Shown piece by piece: positions 25,757 to 37,510 of a DNA stretch of 64,000 nucleotides (positions within the stretch are counted from its first letter, which is position 1; every line of letters starts with the position of its first letter). Under the pieces are notes generated by a model. It ran no database searches and was not told the origin of the DNA. It was given only the letters and a program-made list of their open reading frames with translations. This stretch comes from Antedon mediterranea. Its lineage: Eukaryota > Echinodermata > Crinoidea > Comatulida > Antedonidae. The stretch spans positions 19,316,922 through 19,380,921 of the forward strand of contig NC_092678.1 in NCBI RefSeq assembly GCF_964355755.1, given 5' to 3'. A program made the translations under genes and the position numbers.

Positions 25757-26789
25757 CAACTATAAAATAAATTTAAAGGAAAAATAGAAATTAAAAATTA
25801 TTATTCCCTATGCCGACTATTGATTGAGTAATAATAATTACATAAAAGGAGACTAGGCCTATTCTACTATGTTATAGAAAGTATAGCATTTAATTAAAAT
25901 AAAAAATTGAATCAAGAAAAGTACAATGAATCAAATAAATTGTTTTTTTTTTTTTCTTAAAATTTGATCTGCCCATATATACAACCACAGACAGTCAGTA
26001 GGCTTAGCAGGACCCTTATTATAATTAGATTTAGTTCTGGTAGGCCTATGCCTTCTAGCTAACCTACAGTAGGTTTTACAAAAAAGGTATGCCTACCAAG
26101 GCTAGGCCTACATACCTAGCTGTAGTTAGGGCAGGCCTCTAGCTAGTTAGACAGTGCAGACCTACCTCTCTAGACCTAGCCTAGCTATAAAAAATATGTA
26201 TTGTAGGCCTAGATTAGAACAAATGGGCTATTACATTGAAAATCTAGAACGTTTACTGATTTATTTACTATTTAAATTATAAGATAACTCTTTCACACGA
26301 TCTGTTGAAATCAAGGTTAGGCCGAGTAATATTCTCAGCAAGTCTGTTTTAATTTGGGTTTCAGTTAACTGTTTAGGCCTCGCCGAGCACAAAAACAAAA
26401 CACATGCTGCCAAATCGCAATCGCGACACACAAGATGTAAGCGTTGCCATGTTATTTCATATTTTGTTATACAATACGTTACACGGTAGGTCGTACGTAC
26501 ATAGATACAAGTTGACAAATTGTGTATTATTTTAATTATTTTATATTCTGAAATATCTATTTTCTTGCTCTGTTGGTTGGATAGGCTATTTTTTAAATTA
26601 ACAGTCTATATATTATATTGTATATATTTTTTCTTTTTCTGGCAATTGTAATCAGTTTATAGTTATGTAATCCGTAGTTTCGCCTCCATTGTATTTGTGC
26701 GATGGGTAGTGAGAGGTAATAAATTATCATTATAGGGAAGTAGGTTACCTTTTACCTGGTAGCTGTTATGATTAGATTGCTGCGTCATC
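25757..26789. promoter_or_regulatory. Shared intergenic region between divergent DCAF1 and MSRB3-like genes
   Basis: The two start codons point away from each other and are 1033 bp apart, so both promoters and 5' untranslated regions lie here. DCAF1 exon 1 is preceded by a plausible acceptor (TTTATAG on the minus strand), which allows a non-coding first exon further up. A cluster of AGGCCT/CTAGGCC words occupies about 25855-26205. No TATA box is assigned. Confidence 0.5.
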
Positions 26790-29700
26790 ATGCTTTATTG
26801 CTCCCGGAACATTCTACATTTATTAAAGCGGTTTCAGTGTTCATACTCGTTCTATACAGCCAACATCAACCAGGCCATTCCTGTGAACTTCTATCATCAT
26901 CAGCAGACAGCGGTAGCGGCGGTGCGTTGCTTATCCTCCTCCAACTTTATCATCACAACTGACAGGCTAGCCTTATCTAACAGAAGAATTGTCAATCGAC
27001 GCGTTTTTCGTAAGCTAAATTATACGTCTAATATGTATAGACGGGTCTTTGACGTAACAATAGTGAAATTGTGAAAAAAAAATGATATGTCTGTTGAATT
27101 GAAAAGTTGTCGTTGACTGTCAAGTGTCAGGAGCAGGAGGAGAAAGACCCATTTTTCAATCAACTCCATTCCAACCGCCCCTCTCCCTCTTTGGCCCTTC
27201 TCCTTTCCCTCTTCCCAACTCCCTTCCAAAAACGGTCCGCTGTATAATAGTGGTCGTGGTATGCTGGATATTGAATTGGGGAAAAAAATCCACTTTTTTA
27301 TGTTGTTTTTCTTCTTTTTTTGTAGGAAACTCAGAAAGACATCATTCCAGTAAAATGTCGTTCAGTAAGGAGGAATTAAAGACTCGTTTGACACCACAGC
27401 AATATCATATTACTCAAGAACAGGGTACAGAAAGGTAAGTTGATTCCAAAGAAAAATAAAATCATGTTTTATTATGTTTCAATAATGCTTTAAAATGATG
27501 AATGAATTATATAACAATCTTTACACTCTGTGCTTGAACAAAATAAAAAATTATGTTAACTTTTTGGCTAACCCTTTCTCTTTCTTTCTAGAGCCTTTAG
27601 TGGAAAATATTATAAGTTAAAGGACGATGGAACATATACCTGTATCGTTTGCGGCTCGGAGCTTTTCAGGTGAGGTAAAACCTGTGGTGTACATTACCAT
27701 TAATTGAAAAACCAACCTGGCATAAAATAGAATCTTTCTGTCTATAAAACATTGAGTATTCGGAAGAATTTTCCATAAAAAAATTCTGAAAATTGCTCAA
27801 TAATATCTTAGTATTTTAACCTAGTTTATACTATTAAAAAAAGGTTGAATATTAAATTGTTGTAGGCCTAGAATGTTCTCATTTTTTTGCCGATTCATTT
27901 CAGTTTCCTGGCGTAAGTTTATTTGCTTAGTAATAGTGCCTCAAAGTCAATGAACTCTTTTTGTAAAGTAAAAAAGAAAACAATTAACAGTTTTGCCTGA
28001 AATTCATTTTTTAAATTCTATTTTTTTAACAGATCAACTGAAAAGTTTGACTCTGGATCAGGTTTGTGTGCATTATTAATATTGCTATTATTTATTCTTT
28101 ATTTTGAGAAGACTTACCTTATACTGTACCACTAAAACCATGGAGCTAGTGAGCCTTGAACCCTAGCCGGTGTTATGGCTACATATATACGGTTCCACTA
28201 TCAAAACCGCTCAGCAACTAACTTGCCAAATTTACTAATTGTAACTCGCTATCAATAAACAACAATATAATATTGATTTTCATTCTAATTTTACAGGGCT
28301 AATGACATAATAAATAAAATAACAAACATTTGAATATAAATCTTATTGTGGGAAAAAATAATATGAGCAATGCTTCTATTACATTATTTTAGTATTGTTT
28401 TCCAGTAGCAAATCCAGGATTTAAAAAAAAAGGCACCTAAAAATGTTGAAATGAATGTCTTATATTTTGCATTTACAATTTATTTACGAAACAGTTTACA
28501 GTTTGATGGAAAATGCCCTATTTTAAATGTATTTATTTGCAAAATAGCTTTCCCACAGGTGTCTACCAAATTAATTCTGCATTCCCATTCTTTTTACGAG
28601 ATCCTTATAAGTGTTAATTAAAGTCACTAACTCAAAATATTTATTTATACACGCAAAAATCAGAAAATATGACTTTTTATTATGATAATTTTTTTAGGGT
28701 GGCCCTCTTTTTACGATGTCCTAGACAAGGCTAATGTGGAATTGAAGACGGACACGACTTTTGGAATGATCCGGACAGAAGTTAAATGCCAAAAGGTAAT
28801 ATTGTACTAGCCCATTACGCCATTTTTCAGCTCCAAAAAAAATGGCATGTTTTACCTCCAATATCAATTAAAAAGAACAGCAAATTTGTATTGTAACACA
28901 ATGACAATCCAGTCAAATGGTAGATAAATATTTGCATGTTATTGGTCAATACTATTAATTGTGATTGGTCAATACTATTAATTGTGATTGGTCAATACTA
29001 TTAATTGTGATTATTTAACACTTGCTCTGCATACCAGTGTCAAATTTAAAAAGTTTGATAAAGCCCCGATTTATCGTTTGATAAAAGGAAACTATTTCGA
29101 GCGCCGATGGTAAAAAACTTCATAAACTATACCTGCATTTTTTACGTTTTGGAAAAATAATGTATATACCTTTGAAAACATTAAACCAGGTCATTTTGTT
29201 GTGTGTTCTCATGTTAATTATGATAAAAAGAGAAAAAACAATGCACTACTATTAAAACTAGATTACGTCGAATGTTCTCTCGTCTCTAAATTAAATTATT
29301 AGAATCAACTTATTTTTTTAACCAACCAACAACAACATTTATTTCGAAACAGTTCATGAAATAAAATTATCATACATTAAATTAAATTACATTTTAAATA
29401 AAAATGGTAACATTAAATAAGAACATTTTTAACAGTTTAAAAGAAAAAAAATGATCGCAATATGTCCATGTAGTGTAGTAGTAGTAGCTCGCGTCGAATG
29501 TTCTCTCGGAGACATCTCTAAATTAAATTATTAGAATCAACTTATTTTTCACATTTTTAACCATCAAGACAAAAAAATTATTGCAATAGTTTAATATAAT
29601 AATATAGATTTATTTTTACATAAAATGTAGTGTGTGACCTTAAATTAGGTTGAAAAAACGTAGGTCTAGTGTCTTTAAATAAAAACGTAATTACATTAAG

Positions 29701-31235
29701 CATCAACAACACTTCTTGTAAGAAGCCCCTAGTTGCAGCCTCATGTCTTAATAATTCAACACATTCATTACAAATTGGTATTCAGAAAGTACTTTCATAA
29801 TCATAACCTCATTGTTTATTAATCGGTTACCGTAGCAACTCGCTAAGGCAATCAAATGGGAATAATCTGTCTTAATTAAAGGATGATTCCCACGAGCACG
29901 GATTGAAGTTGCTTTAATGAACGTTAATATAAAGATGACACTACTGTCAAGTGGAAACAGGAGTATATTTGTACATTATACTTATAAAAACGGTTATTAG
30001 CAAAAAACTGAAAAGCCTTTCATTCATTCACATTTATTTTACTCATCGTTTACAAATATAATTTCAGAGCATAAATGATGGCAAAGATCCTGCATAGAGA
30101 AGTTTACACCCTTTTACATAAAAAACATAAAACAATAAACACAACATAATAGATATAAAATAAAAAAAGCATTTCCTATATACATATTCAGTTTATTACT
30201 TCCAGTACGTGAATTCTTCCTTTTTATATATTATAGCCTATTTCGGTTAAAGATGTATTGTCCTCCAAAAACATGAAAAATGAAGATTAATTCAATCAGA
30301 CTTTGAGTGTGTTATTTTGTAGTTTTAATAAAGTTAATCACTTCCATAGAAAAAAAAGGGTTTAAAAAATTACATTTTTTCAGGTACAGTAAATACATTT
30401 TTTTTTTTATCCAATTTTTGGTCAAAGTGGATTTACTATTATGTTACATTAAAATGGAATATTAAAAAAAACATTTTTTTAAGAATTATTTTTCAGGGGG
30501 ACAATACATCTTTAATATGTAAAGATATATTGTCCCACTGAATATTTTTTTTCTTGATTTACCATATAATAATTATTCACTTTTACCAAAAATTGGATTG
30601 AAAAACAAATTTTACCTGAAAAATATGTAAGCAAAATATATTCAATTTAATGTATTGTCCCCCTGAAAAATTATTTTTTTATATTTTTTGTTGAATATTC
30701 CATTTTGATGTTGCATAATAGTTATTGACTTTGACCAAAAGTTGGATCTAAACAATTATTTATTTACCTGAAAAACTGTAATTTAAAGCACAAAATATTC
30801 ATTATTTGTTGTGTTGTTTTTTCCATGGAAGTGATTAACCTAAAAAATAACCTATTCAAAATCTGATTTTAAAATATTAATCTTCATTTCTAATTTTTTT
30901 GGGGGGCAATACATCTTTATACAAAGTCTTCTATTACACTATCCATACACCAGTTGATCATGTAACCCAAGTACTGGTGCCGCGACCTTTGAGAGAGAGA
31001 GGTGTGAGAGTTTTCCATGTTATGTTAAAATATATATTGTATAATAATGTATTAATTATAGTATTTTGTCATATTTTTTTGATGTGTTTTTACCTGATTT
31101 TGTTGTTTGCTCTTTTAGTGTGGAGCTCATCTCGGTCATGTGTTTGATGATGGGCCTAAAGTGACCGGAAAACGTTACTGCATCAACTCCGCCTCCTTAG
31201 ACTTCAAGGCCAAAGACAAAAAGTCAGAACTTTAG
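26790..31235 (+). CDS. MSRB3: MSRB3-like methionine-R-sulfoxide reductase, 6 exons
   Basis: Exons 26790-27009, 27326-27434, 27592-27669, 28033-28061, 28698-28795 and 31119-31235 sum to 651 nt (216 aa plus TAG) with consistent phases. Exon 4 is a 29-nt microexon. The catalytic domain begins near residue 84 ([20 protein letters not shown]). It has the two zinc CxxC pairs (CIVCG; CQKCGAH, split by intron 5), the substrate pocket FDSGSGWPSF, and the catalytic Cys in RYCINSASL. Family members reduce methionine-R-sulfoxide using thioredoxin. Exon 1 is less certain: it is Arg/Ser-rich with few acidic residues, as in mitochondrial presequences, and its GTAAGC donor fits the phase of exon 2. Translation could instead start at the in-frame Met of exon 2 (27355). 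The length exceeds human MSRB3 (192 aa) because of exon 1. Confidence 0.93.
28925..29012. repeat. Three tandem copies of a 28-bp unit
   Basis: ATTGGTCAATACTATTAATT plus GTG repeats three times near the start of MSRB3 intron 5. Confidence 0.75.
29266..29570. repeat. Direct repeat pair in MSRB3 intron 5
   Basis: GTCGAATGTTCTCTCG, then ATCTCTAAATTAAATTATTA-like sequence and GAATCAACTTATTTTT, occur near 29266-29320 and again near 29493-29550. About 170 bp lies between them, with AAATTAAATT-rich sequence. Confidence 0.6.
30248..30919. mobile_element. Non-autonomous foldback DNA element in MSRB3 intron 5
   Basis: The terminal inverted repeats of about 44 bp begin TAAAGATGTATTGTCCTCCA on the left and end GGGGCAATACATCTTTA on the right, with several mismatches. 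The centre (about 30492-30545) is itself a palindrome with GGGGGACAATACATCTTTAA against TAAAGATATATTGTCCC. No transposase frame is present. A TA dinucleotide at both borders could be a target duplication. Confidence 0.75.
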
Positions 31236-32550
31236 ATAAATCTATTGACATTTAAAATTTCAATATTTATAATATAGTAAACAATTTATATATTTATTAT
31301 AGAATTTACTGTGATGATAAAAATATAGTTAAATGTTTTGGTGTGCTTTTTACACTACATTTCCAAAGTTATGTGAAACGGTGCCTGATGTTGAAACGAG
31401 AAGGTGCTATAGTATGAATTGAAAGATTAGGTCATCCTAAATTGTAGTCTAGGTTCTTAATATTGATACAAAAATATTTTGGCACATTTGACGCATCATA
31501 CCTACAGTATGCTTCAGACTACACAAAAATCATAAAACCTGTTACTAGTGGCACTCCATAAAGGAATACTGTTAACTTAAAACGACAAATAACTAAAGAC
31601 TACATGGATTCGGTATCCGATACTGTAACGAAATATATTGTTGAGTCAACCGTGATTTTGGTGTGTTTTCCACAAAAAAATTATACTGAAATATTTTATT
31701 TTTGATTATTCAATTTTTTATTAGGAAAAATAAATCTTGAAAAAGCCCTAGTTCTCCCCCCCCCCCCTAAAAAAAACCCCATAGTTTTGTGAATAAAATG
31801 AATGGGAAAGTGCCTTTGAATTATTAATTCCATAATTTTGGCTTTAACTTTTTCGGTTTCTATCCTAACTATAATTATCAATTCAAGTTTATTTTTTATG
31901 AAATATTAAAAAAACAATATGATTAATATATTGCCAAGAAAATAATAATGTATGTTAATCAAACTGTGTCACTATTAACATGAAATTATAATTACGCACA
32001 ATTATATAATTGATTCTTGGTATAGTATGTCCAGTATCATCACACACTGCACATATGAGGCCGTAAGCCTAAACTAATCTTGCCATGATACATATGACAC
32101 ATGTGATAGATATTTGACACTATAGCATTTCCTATGATAACCTGGACATAAAATGCCATATGTGGATATGCAGTACAGAGAATCATGTGGTTTATATTGA
32201 ATGTATGTCTTACTTGCCTTTAAATATTTTCTAATAATAGTAAATAAATATTTATTATTAGTAAATAGAACCCCTCCTAGGGGAAATCCATGTGAAGAGG
32301 AAATTCCTACAGTATTAAGGGGAAATTCCTATTTTGGGGAAATCCCTGATAAGGGGACAAACAAGAGGCAATACTTATGTTTTAACACTGTACAGCCAGG
32401 TACCCCTATTCATAGAACACCCAATAAGAAGGGGACACTTGTAGGATAAATTTAGTATCCTCTAAATAGGTTTTGTAATGTACTCAACGTGTTGGTAGTC
32501 ATTGAGATATTAAATGCACCATAGTTTAGTATAAATGTCTTAAGCTCTGT
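31236..32550. other. Intergenic, downstream of MSRB3
   Basis: Holds the MSRB3 3' untranslated region and nothing recognisable as a gene. At 32270-32440 short runs such as AAGGGGA(AA)TTCC and AAGGGGACA recur; similar words lie at 19690-19870 in DCAF1 intron 10, pointing to a shared dispersed repeat. Confidence 0.5.
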
Positions 32551-32559
32551 CTACACTAT

Positions 32560-33240
32560 ATTCATATATTCCTATTCATTTATTATCCAGAAAAATAAAA
32601 CAATAGTACAAAAACCATAAAATACATATAACAAAAACAAGCAGAGAAAAACGCAGGACACTATCCTGGCAGATTGTCAAAAAGCAAAAATATCGCTATA
32701 AAAGACTCTCCTGATAGCGCTGGTGGCAAAATAACATTATAAATAAACATGTCTGTGATATATACCGGAATCTCATCCCACATCCGTGGAAATGAAATAA
32801 AAACAGAGTAAAAAAAAGCATTAGTACGAGACTTCTCATGTCTGAAAACAAGTTTCTCACTTCTACGTTCAACAGGTTTAGGTAGCAAAGCACCATCAAT
32901 TAGGATATTTGTACAGAGGCACTTCACAACAAATTTAACACGGATGAATTTAAGTCTATTATAAATCGTGGGTAATTTTAGAGTCTGTAACCTTTGTTCG
33001 TATGACGGCCGCATGTCATAATCGATGTGAAAAAAACGTGGGAAGCATGATCGTGTAAAGCGTCTCTGAACAGATTCAATCTGATTGATGGTGCTTTGCA
33101 GAAATGGAAACCAGACAGGTGAAGCGTATTCAAATACAGGCCTAATGATAGACTTAAATAATTTAGGAAAAACGGTCTGATCATTGGTTCGAACAAAAAA
33201 ATGAACAAAAACACACCTTAATAAATTTATTGCATTTACC
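32560..33240 (-). mobile_element. Decayed non-LTR retrotransposon (LINE) 3' region
   Basis: On the minus strand, frames at 33214-32978 and 33014-32661 together show a late reverse-transcriptase region: SIIRPVFEYASPVW, then an INQIESVQRRFTR-type stretch, then SYEQRLQTLKLPTIYNR. This order is typical of CR1/Jockey-like LINE proteins. A frameshift separates the two frames, so the copy is dead. The 3' end abuts a lone MITE terminus at 32540-32560. Confidence 0.75.
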
Positions 33241-33289
33241 AGTAGTCAGAGAGATGTGTTTATTCCACTTTAAAATTCAAATCTTTATT

Positions 33290-33700
33290 TTGCTCGCTGA
33301 CATTTCTTCAGTTGCATCTGAATCTGAGTCGCTCACACTCACAGTTTCCTCATTTCTGTGCTGCAACTTTAACTTGCTCGCTGACATTTCTTCAGTTGCA
33401 TCTGATTCTGAGTCACTCACAATTTCCTCATTTCTGTGCTGCAACTTTATTTCGCTCGCTGACATTTCTTCAGTTGCATCCGATTTCGAATTGCTTACAG
33501 TTTCCTCATTTCTGTGCTGCAACTTTATTTCGCTAGCTGACATTTCTTCAGTTGCGTCTGAATCGGATTCATTCACAGTTTCCTCATTTCTGTGCTGCAA
33601 CTTTATTTTGCTCGCTGACATTTCTTCTGTTGCATCTGATTCAGAGTCTTTCACAGTTTCCTAATTTTTGTGCTGCAACTTTATTTTGCTCACTAACATT
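33290..33700 (-). repeat. 78-bp tandem repeat with an open frame (26-aa units)
   Basis: Five units of 78 bp (the first 84 bp) and a decayed sixth. On the minus strand (33654-33277) each encodes DATEEMSASEIKLQHRNEET plus a variable Ser/Asp-rich end. Unit lengths are multiples of 3 and the frame is open for 125 codons, as in a coding repeat. However, no splice partners, start context or known protein was found. It might be one exon of an unrecognised gene or a former one. Confidence 0.6.
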
Positions 33701-33828
33701 AGGACAGTAGGCTCATATAGTACTGTATGCAATTCGCTCCACGACCACCACATGTGATGTCTTCGATTAGATTACTGTTATGCAGCTGCACGTGCGTATG
33801 ACAGAGGAACTCTCACAGCATAGAGGAC

Positions 33829-33939
33829 TTCAAACTATCAAACTTTATGTGAAAAAAAAATGTGATTTACCCATACATTATATCATATTTAAACACATCA
33901 CACTTTTTTTTGTCAAACTACTTTAATAATGTAGACAGC
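33829..33939. mobile_element. MITE copy, intergenic
   Basis: Left CAAACTATCAAACTTTATGT, right TTTTGTCAAACTACTTTAAT and ATGTAGACAG. The core is shorter than in the 7164 copy. Confidence 0.75.
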
Positions 33940-34829
33940 TTTATACAGTAATTCACTTTGTTCCTAATAAAATAACTTTATATTGTGTCTACATTGTCAA
34001 TCATTTTGGAGTACTTTATAAGCTAGACAAATTATATAAATCAAAATGTTACTGTAAACAAATAAAAATATTGTAATATTAATAATGATTTATTAATTTC
34101 TTTTGAGGGACCATGTCAACATTGTTCTACTGCAGTAATAACTACATTTTGCTTACTTTTTGAAAACCTGATGTTATTTAACTTTTTGGGGCGTCATTAC
34201 ACACTATTGGTGGGACTCAATCATGCATCATGATGAAACAAAACTACAATAGTGTGTACGTCTGCAGTAAAAAGTGTAAAGTCTGCAGTAACTAATTTTG
34301 TGTAAATTTGATAGCAATGACTGCCTTATAAACTTCAATTGAATGATACTAAAAGTACACATGTACACAATAAAACAATTTACTTCATTACAATAATTTC
34401 ATATACTTTTTTTTAAGAAGCATGGTATTACACTAAAACATATAAAAACATTTTTTTTTTTTTTTTAATTTGTGTTTTATTATTATTTTGTATTTTATCA
34501 TAAATTACCAGTCTTTTTTATTGTATTGCAATACCATAGAAACTAATAAATGTTGAATTATTATTATTAATATTTTTTATTATTAATATTCTTTAATTTT
34601 CAATCAAAAGCATTATACTAAATTAGCCATTACGTTAGTATTCAACTTTTGTATATTTTTACCTTTATCCAAAGAACATTGTATTGCAGAGTAAACATGG
34701 ATTACATATTTCTCCATGGTATAAACAAAACAATATTAAAACTTGCCTTAATTTATAGATTTAAAGTGTGAGTGTGATACATTATATTATAGATAGTCAA
34801 ATAAAGATTTATTTCCGATTTAAATTAAA

Positions 34830-35147
34830 ATGTTGTTGTTATTCATTTTTGAATTGGCTATTTTACAGTTAGTATTAGCTTCAAAAGCCACTGGATATTT
34901 TACTCTTTTTCGGACTGGAAAATCCTTCTCTAACAGGCGAAAAAGATTTTCATGTCAAAAAAGTAAAGAAAATAATTGTATATTACTACAAAATCAACCA
35001 AACGTATCCAATCTCCTTACAGGGTTGCACATTGGCGCATTACTTAAAAATATGTATGAAAATGTCATATCTTTTGCATTGAAATTAATTTCCTCCTTTG
35101 GATCTGCCTATGTTGCACCCCTATTTGACATGTGGGAGAATCGGTAA
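34830..35147 (+). CDS. Possible small secreted protein or first exon, 105 codons, unrecognised
   Basis: The frame starts with ATG and a hydrophobic segment (MLLLFIFELAILQLVLASKA) that looks like a signal peptide ending near Ala-Ser-Lys-Ala. A basic stretch (SNRRKRFSCQK) follows, then a second hydrophobic region around VISFALKLISSFGSAYVAPL. The last codons overlap a possible splice donor (TCG/GTAAAT at 35143), so it may be a first exon. No homologue is recognised, and AT-rich DNA can give such frames by chance. Confidence 0.25.
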   Translation: MLLLFIFELAILQLVLASKATGYFTLFRTGKSFSNRRKRFSCQKSKENNCILLQNQPNVSNLLTGLHIGALLKNMYENVISFALKLISSFGSAYVAPLFDMWENR

Positions 35148-35149
35148 AT

Positions 35150-35530
35150 AATTTGATTGTCTGTGTTTGATAGTAGATCTAATCTTCTCTACTTTATCTT
35201 GATTAATACTCAAGTAAGGTGTGCGGAATGTTTTAATAATTGCATAATGTCAACAATGTGTTTAGCAAATGTTGATTTAATAGCGGAGTACCTCAGTGTT
35301 TGTTGTGACAACAGAGACAAGGGATAACGACAAAGTAATGAGTTTAAAATGAATTTCTGCATGGGATAACTCAATGTAATTATTTTGTTATTCAATCTCT
35401 AGTATGTGTGAAGGTAAATTGAAATTATCAGGCCAACAAGAAATTAAAAAAATTAAACCTTTGCTTACAGTTATCATTAAACCCAAGAAAATAATTTTAC
35501 AATGATAAACTGTATACATGATTAAATGAT
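35150..35530. other. Unique-looking intergenic DNA
   Basis: Nothing recognisable as a gene or repeat is seen between the small frame at 34830 and the 29-bp repeat array. Confidence 0.4.
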
Positions 35531-36375
35531 CTAAATTATATTCGAGTTAGAACCGATGATCCAAGTCATATAATCAAGTTAGAACCGATAATCTAAATCA
35601 TATTCGAGTTATAGAACCGATGATCCAAATCATATTCGAGTTAAAACCGATGATCCAAATCATATTTGAGTTAGAACTGATGATCCAATCATATTCATGC
35701 TAGAACCGATGATCCAAGTCATATAATCAAGTTAGAACCGATGATCTAAATCATATTCGAGTTATAGAACCGATGATCCAAATCATATTCGAGTTAGAAC
35801 CGATGATCCAAATCATATTCGAGTTAGAAGCGATGATCCAATCATATTCGAGTTAGAAGCGACGATCCAAATCATATTCAAGTTAGAACCGATGATCCAA
35901 ATCATATTCGAGTTAGAACCGATGATCCAAGTAATATAATCAAGTTAGAACCAATGATCTAAATCATAATCGAGTTATAGAACCGATGATCCAAATCATA
36001 TTCGAGTTAAAACCGATGATCCAAATCATATTCGAGTTAGAACCGATGATCCAATCATATTCATGTTAGAACCGATGATCCAAGTCATATAATCAAGTTA
36101 GAACCGATGATCCAAATCATATTCGAGTTATAGAACCGATGATCCAAATCATATTCGAGTTAGAACCGATGATCCAGATCATATTCGAGTTAGAAGCGAT
36201 GATCCAATCATATTCGAGTTAGAAGCGACGATCCAAATCATATTCAAGTTAGAACCGATGATCCAAATCATATTCGAGTTAGAACCGATGATCCAAGTAA
36301 TATAATCAAGTTAGAACCGATGATCCAAATCATAATCGAGTTAAAACCAATGATCCAATTATATAATTGAGTTAA
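35530..36375. repeat. 29-bp repeat array with higher-order units
   Basis: About 28 copies of AATCATATTCGAGTTAGAAC plus CGATGATCC, with 4-bp length variants (GAGTTATAGAACC, CATATAATCAAG). The variant order seen from about 35694 recurs from about 36058, so a block of about 364 bp was duplicated. Confidence 0.9.
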
Positions 36376-37240
36376 TAAGCTAATCCACAATTTGACTTCT
36401 ACCAAATGAAATGATCCCCCACCCAACAGGATCCTCGCCAGTGACTCCAAGAGACCACAATTTATTTTAAGACCATCCAATAAAAATACGACAGTGTACA
36501 CATAGAAACATAGTGTAGTGAGTTTTTATTTTTCTTTTAATGTATTTACAAAATGAAACTATAAAAGAAGTGTTCAAAATATTCACATGCCTTGATAATA
36601 TTCAAGCTTATTCAACACTTTACCGAAACCTGAATTGTTTTAAACGGTGCATTGAGCGGCAACCAATTATATTAATAATCCTCATAATCATAATATTATA
36701 TTGTGTGTGGGGTGTTGAATCCTATCAGTAAACACCCTCACCCACTCATGGTTAAATTTCCGCACCAATTTTAGCCCTCAGACTACAGGTATAATTTAAG
36801 CCACAACTATGAATAGACATAATTCAACTATCTAATCTGTTTTCTTACACATCAAACATTGCTATTCACTCTATACAATTATATCGCACTAGCATTGTAA
36901 CATATTGAACATACGACTGCAATGATAAATTGGATCTATATTGATTTTAGCTCTACTAAACGCTAACATTCCACTGTTGTCCTGTTCATAACGCTGGGAA
37001 ATAATTAATCAACTAAAACAAACATTCTGACTTACTACCCCTAACCTATTAGACTTTTTCTGAATGTTAAATGGGGTAGTTTTCTTGAATAATACAGTGA
37101 TGTATAACCACAAGAAATAAAGTGAGTGTGGTTTCGCAAGACAATCACTGTTCAAGCCACTACTGTAGGTTGTCAAACCCCTCTATGAATAAGTGGTAAG
37201 GTTGAAACATTACCAACTGTACTGGTGGCTATTGCCCTGT
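36376..37240. other. Intergenic DNA without recognised content
   Basis: Short frames here (36268-36501 minus, 36540-36731 plus) have no recognisable domains. No repeat structure stands out. Confidence 0.4.
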
Positions 37241-37254
37241 AACAATGGGTGCTG

Positions 37255-37510
37255 GTCAACCCGTACCCAAACCAACCCGTACCCATGCCAACTCGTACCC
37301 AACTTGGCTAACCCGTACCCAAATAATTGGTCAACTCGTACCCACTTTGGCTAACCCGTACCCAAACCAACCCGTACCCATGCCAACTCGTACCTAAATA
37401 TTTGGCTTACTCGTACCCAAGTATTTGGCTTACTCGTACCCATTTTTTGGCTTACCCGTACCCATTTTTGGCTTACTCGTACCCATTATTTGGCCTACTC
37501 GTACCCAATT
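37255..37510. repeat. CGTACCCA repeat, copy A
   Basis: About 12 units of roughly 20 bp with core ACTCGTACCCAAA, TTGGCTTACTCGTACCC or CAACCCGTACCCATGCC. The same array, inverted, is at 55150-55305, including the flank GGCTATTG. Confidence 0.85.

Noticed and set aside
27124-27438. Alternative start of MSRB3 at 27124 in a continuous frame with exon 2
   Set aside because: The stretch 27124-27325 reads through a pyrimidine-rich acceptor region (TTTTTTTGTAG at 27325) and gives an implausible low-complexity leader.
33230-33664. Plus-strand repetitive frame (SSVASESES, FLCCNF)
   Set aside because: It is the opposite strand of the 78-bp repeat, with Cys/Phe-rich content unlike a normal protein; the minus frame is the better candidate.
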